Shown here: piece after piece, positions 6,554 through 6,995 of the stretch
Layout: each line of letters opens with the position of its first letter
How positions within the stretch are numbered: position 1 is the stretch's first letter
DNA from: a bacterium
Lineage (GTDB): Bacteria > Desulfobacterota > GWC2-55-46
DNA: 6,995 bases
NCBI GenBank assembly: GCA_027310325.1
Contig: DAIDBB010000017.1
Span: 1-6,995, forward strand
Direction of reading: 5' to 3'
Notes under the pieces: generated by a model
Told to the model about the DNA's origin: nothing
The model's database searches: none
Seen by the model: the letters and a program-made list of their open reading frames with translations, nothing else
Program-made: the position numbers and the translations under genes

Positions 6554-6814
6554 ATGAATATAGAGGTTCTGGCGATAGCCGCCGCGCTGGTGTTACTCGG
6601 CCTAATACCGGCACTGCTTGCAAGGAGTAATGGCCGGGATTACGTGAAATGGTGGATATACGGGACGCTCCTTTTCCCGGTGGCGCTGCCGCACGCGCTC
6701 TATATCACGTTTGTCGAGAACAGGAAGAAGTGCGGGTACTGCCGCGCCAGCGTCCGTCTTAACGCCGCACACTGCCCGATATGCGGGTACGAGTTCCCGG
6801 ATCTCAGACCCTAG
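6554..6814 (+). CDS. Small two-helix membrane protein with C-terminal zinc ribbon
   Basis: This 86-residue protein has a hydrophobic helix at about residues 4-23 (no cleavage site, so probably an anchor), a short polar turn NGRDYVKWW, a second hydrophobic segment at about 34-53, then a soluble tail. The tail holds CGYC (Cys60, Cys63) and CPIC (Cys74, Cys77), a compact zinc ribbon ending in GYEFPDLRP. The GR...WWxYGxLLFPxALxHAL stretch resembles small zinc-ribbon membrane proteins that I recall from many bacteria; their role is unknown. By the positive-inside rule, the basic NRKK after helix 2 would put the zinc ribbon in the cytoplasm. ATG 6554 is preceded by GAGG at 6544-6547 with 6-base spacing. 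It lies 12 bases after the DUF2130 gene, in a probable operon with it. Its stop faces the convergent TPR gene 22 bases away. Confidence 0.75.
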   Translation: MNIEVLAIAAALVLLGLIPALLARSNGRDYVKWWIYGTLLFPVALPHALYITFVENRKKCGYCRASVRLNAAHCPICGYEFPDLRP

Positions 6815-6836
6815 GTAATAGAGAAGCTTCTTTGCG

Positions 6837-6995
6837 CTACTGCCGCGCCCCGCTCTGCCTCAAAGCGTTCTCGAGGTTCGTCCTCGCTCCAACGTCATTT
6901 GGCGCAAGCTCAAGCGCCCTTCGGTAAGCGGATATCGCCGCGTCGGTCTTTCCGGCAAGAAGGAGAGCATTGCCGAGGTTGTTGAAGGCGTCCGC
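6837..6995 (-). CDS. C-terminal end of a tetratricopeptide repeat (TPR) protein, truncated by window edge
   Basis: Reading the - strand from base 6995 gives 52 residues and a TAG stop at 6839-6837; the gene starts beyond the window. The first 34 visible residues are an exact-length TPR: Phe4, Leu7, Gly8, Leu11, Ala20, Tyr24, Ala27 and Pro32 fall at the consensus positions (NNLGNALLLAGK, then AYRRALELAPND). A last amphipathic capping helix follows (ARTNLENALRQ), with a short tail SGARQ. TPRs are helical protein-binding repeats; partner and role cannot be told from this fragment. Codon use matches the other genes. It is convergent with the zinc-ribbon gene. The 22-base gap contains the palindrome AGAAGCTTCT but no convincing terminator. 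Confidence 0.85.
   Translation of the reverse strand, partial: ADAFNNLGNALLLAGKTDAAISAYRRALELAPNDVGARTNLENALRQSGARQ

Noticed and set aside
6822..6831. Palindrome AGAAGCTTCT between the convergent genes as a bidirectional terminator
   Set aside because: It has no loop without losing most base pairs, only two GC pairs and no real T-tract; it is likely chance.

Overview
The window is a stretch of ordinary bacterial chromosome carrying seven genes on the + strand and the end of one convergent gene on the - strand. It is GC-rich. All genes share a strong preference for ATA (Ile) and AGG (Arg) codons, good Shine-Dalgarno sites and tight packing. The gene set is bacterial. The solenoid gene resembles, from memory, proteins of Geobacter and Myxococcus-type genomes, so an uncultured Deltaproteobacteria- or Nitrospirota-like bacterium is a reasonable guess. 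That placement is inference.

Layout. 1-1344: 3' two-thirds of an elongation factor G-type translational GTPase, cut by the window edge. 1341-2345: an uncharacterised alpha-helical repeat protein, joined to the EF-G gene by an ATGA stop/start overlap. 2347-3198: endonuclease IV (nfo), starting one base after the previous stop. These three look like one operon. 3199-3265: short gap with a possible promoter and a strong ribosome binding site. 3266-4171: thioredoxin reductase (trxB). 4199-5146: carbamate kinase, with a TTG start. 5147-5293: the longest gap before the downstream genes, AT-rich in its second half, with a perfect 7-bp inverted repeat, a T-tract and a possible -10 box. 5294-6541: a DUF2130 coiled-coil protein with a PD-(D/E)XK-like motif set. 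6554-6814: a small two-helix membrane protein with a C-terminal four-cysteine zinc ribbon. 6837-6995 (-): the C-terminal end of a TPR protein, convergent with the rest.

How they fit together. The genes are mostly housekeeping: translation, base-excision repair, thiol redox and carbamoyl phosphate metabolism. I see no evidence of one shared pathway, and no mobile element, CRISPR array, RNA gene or clear sign of horizontal transfer. The least understood parts are the solenoid protein coupled to EF-G and the DUF2130/zinc-ribbon pair. I did not find a convincing new multi-gene system.
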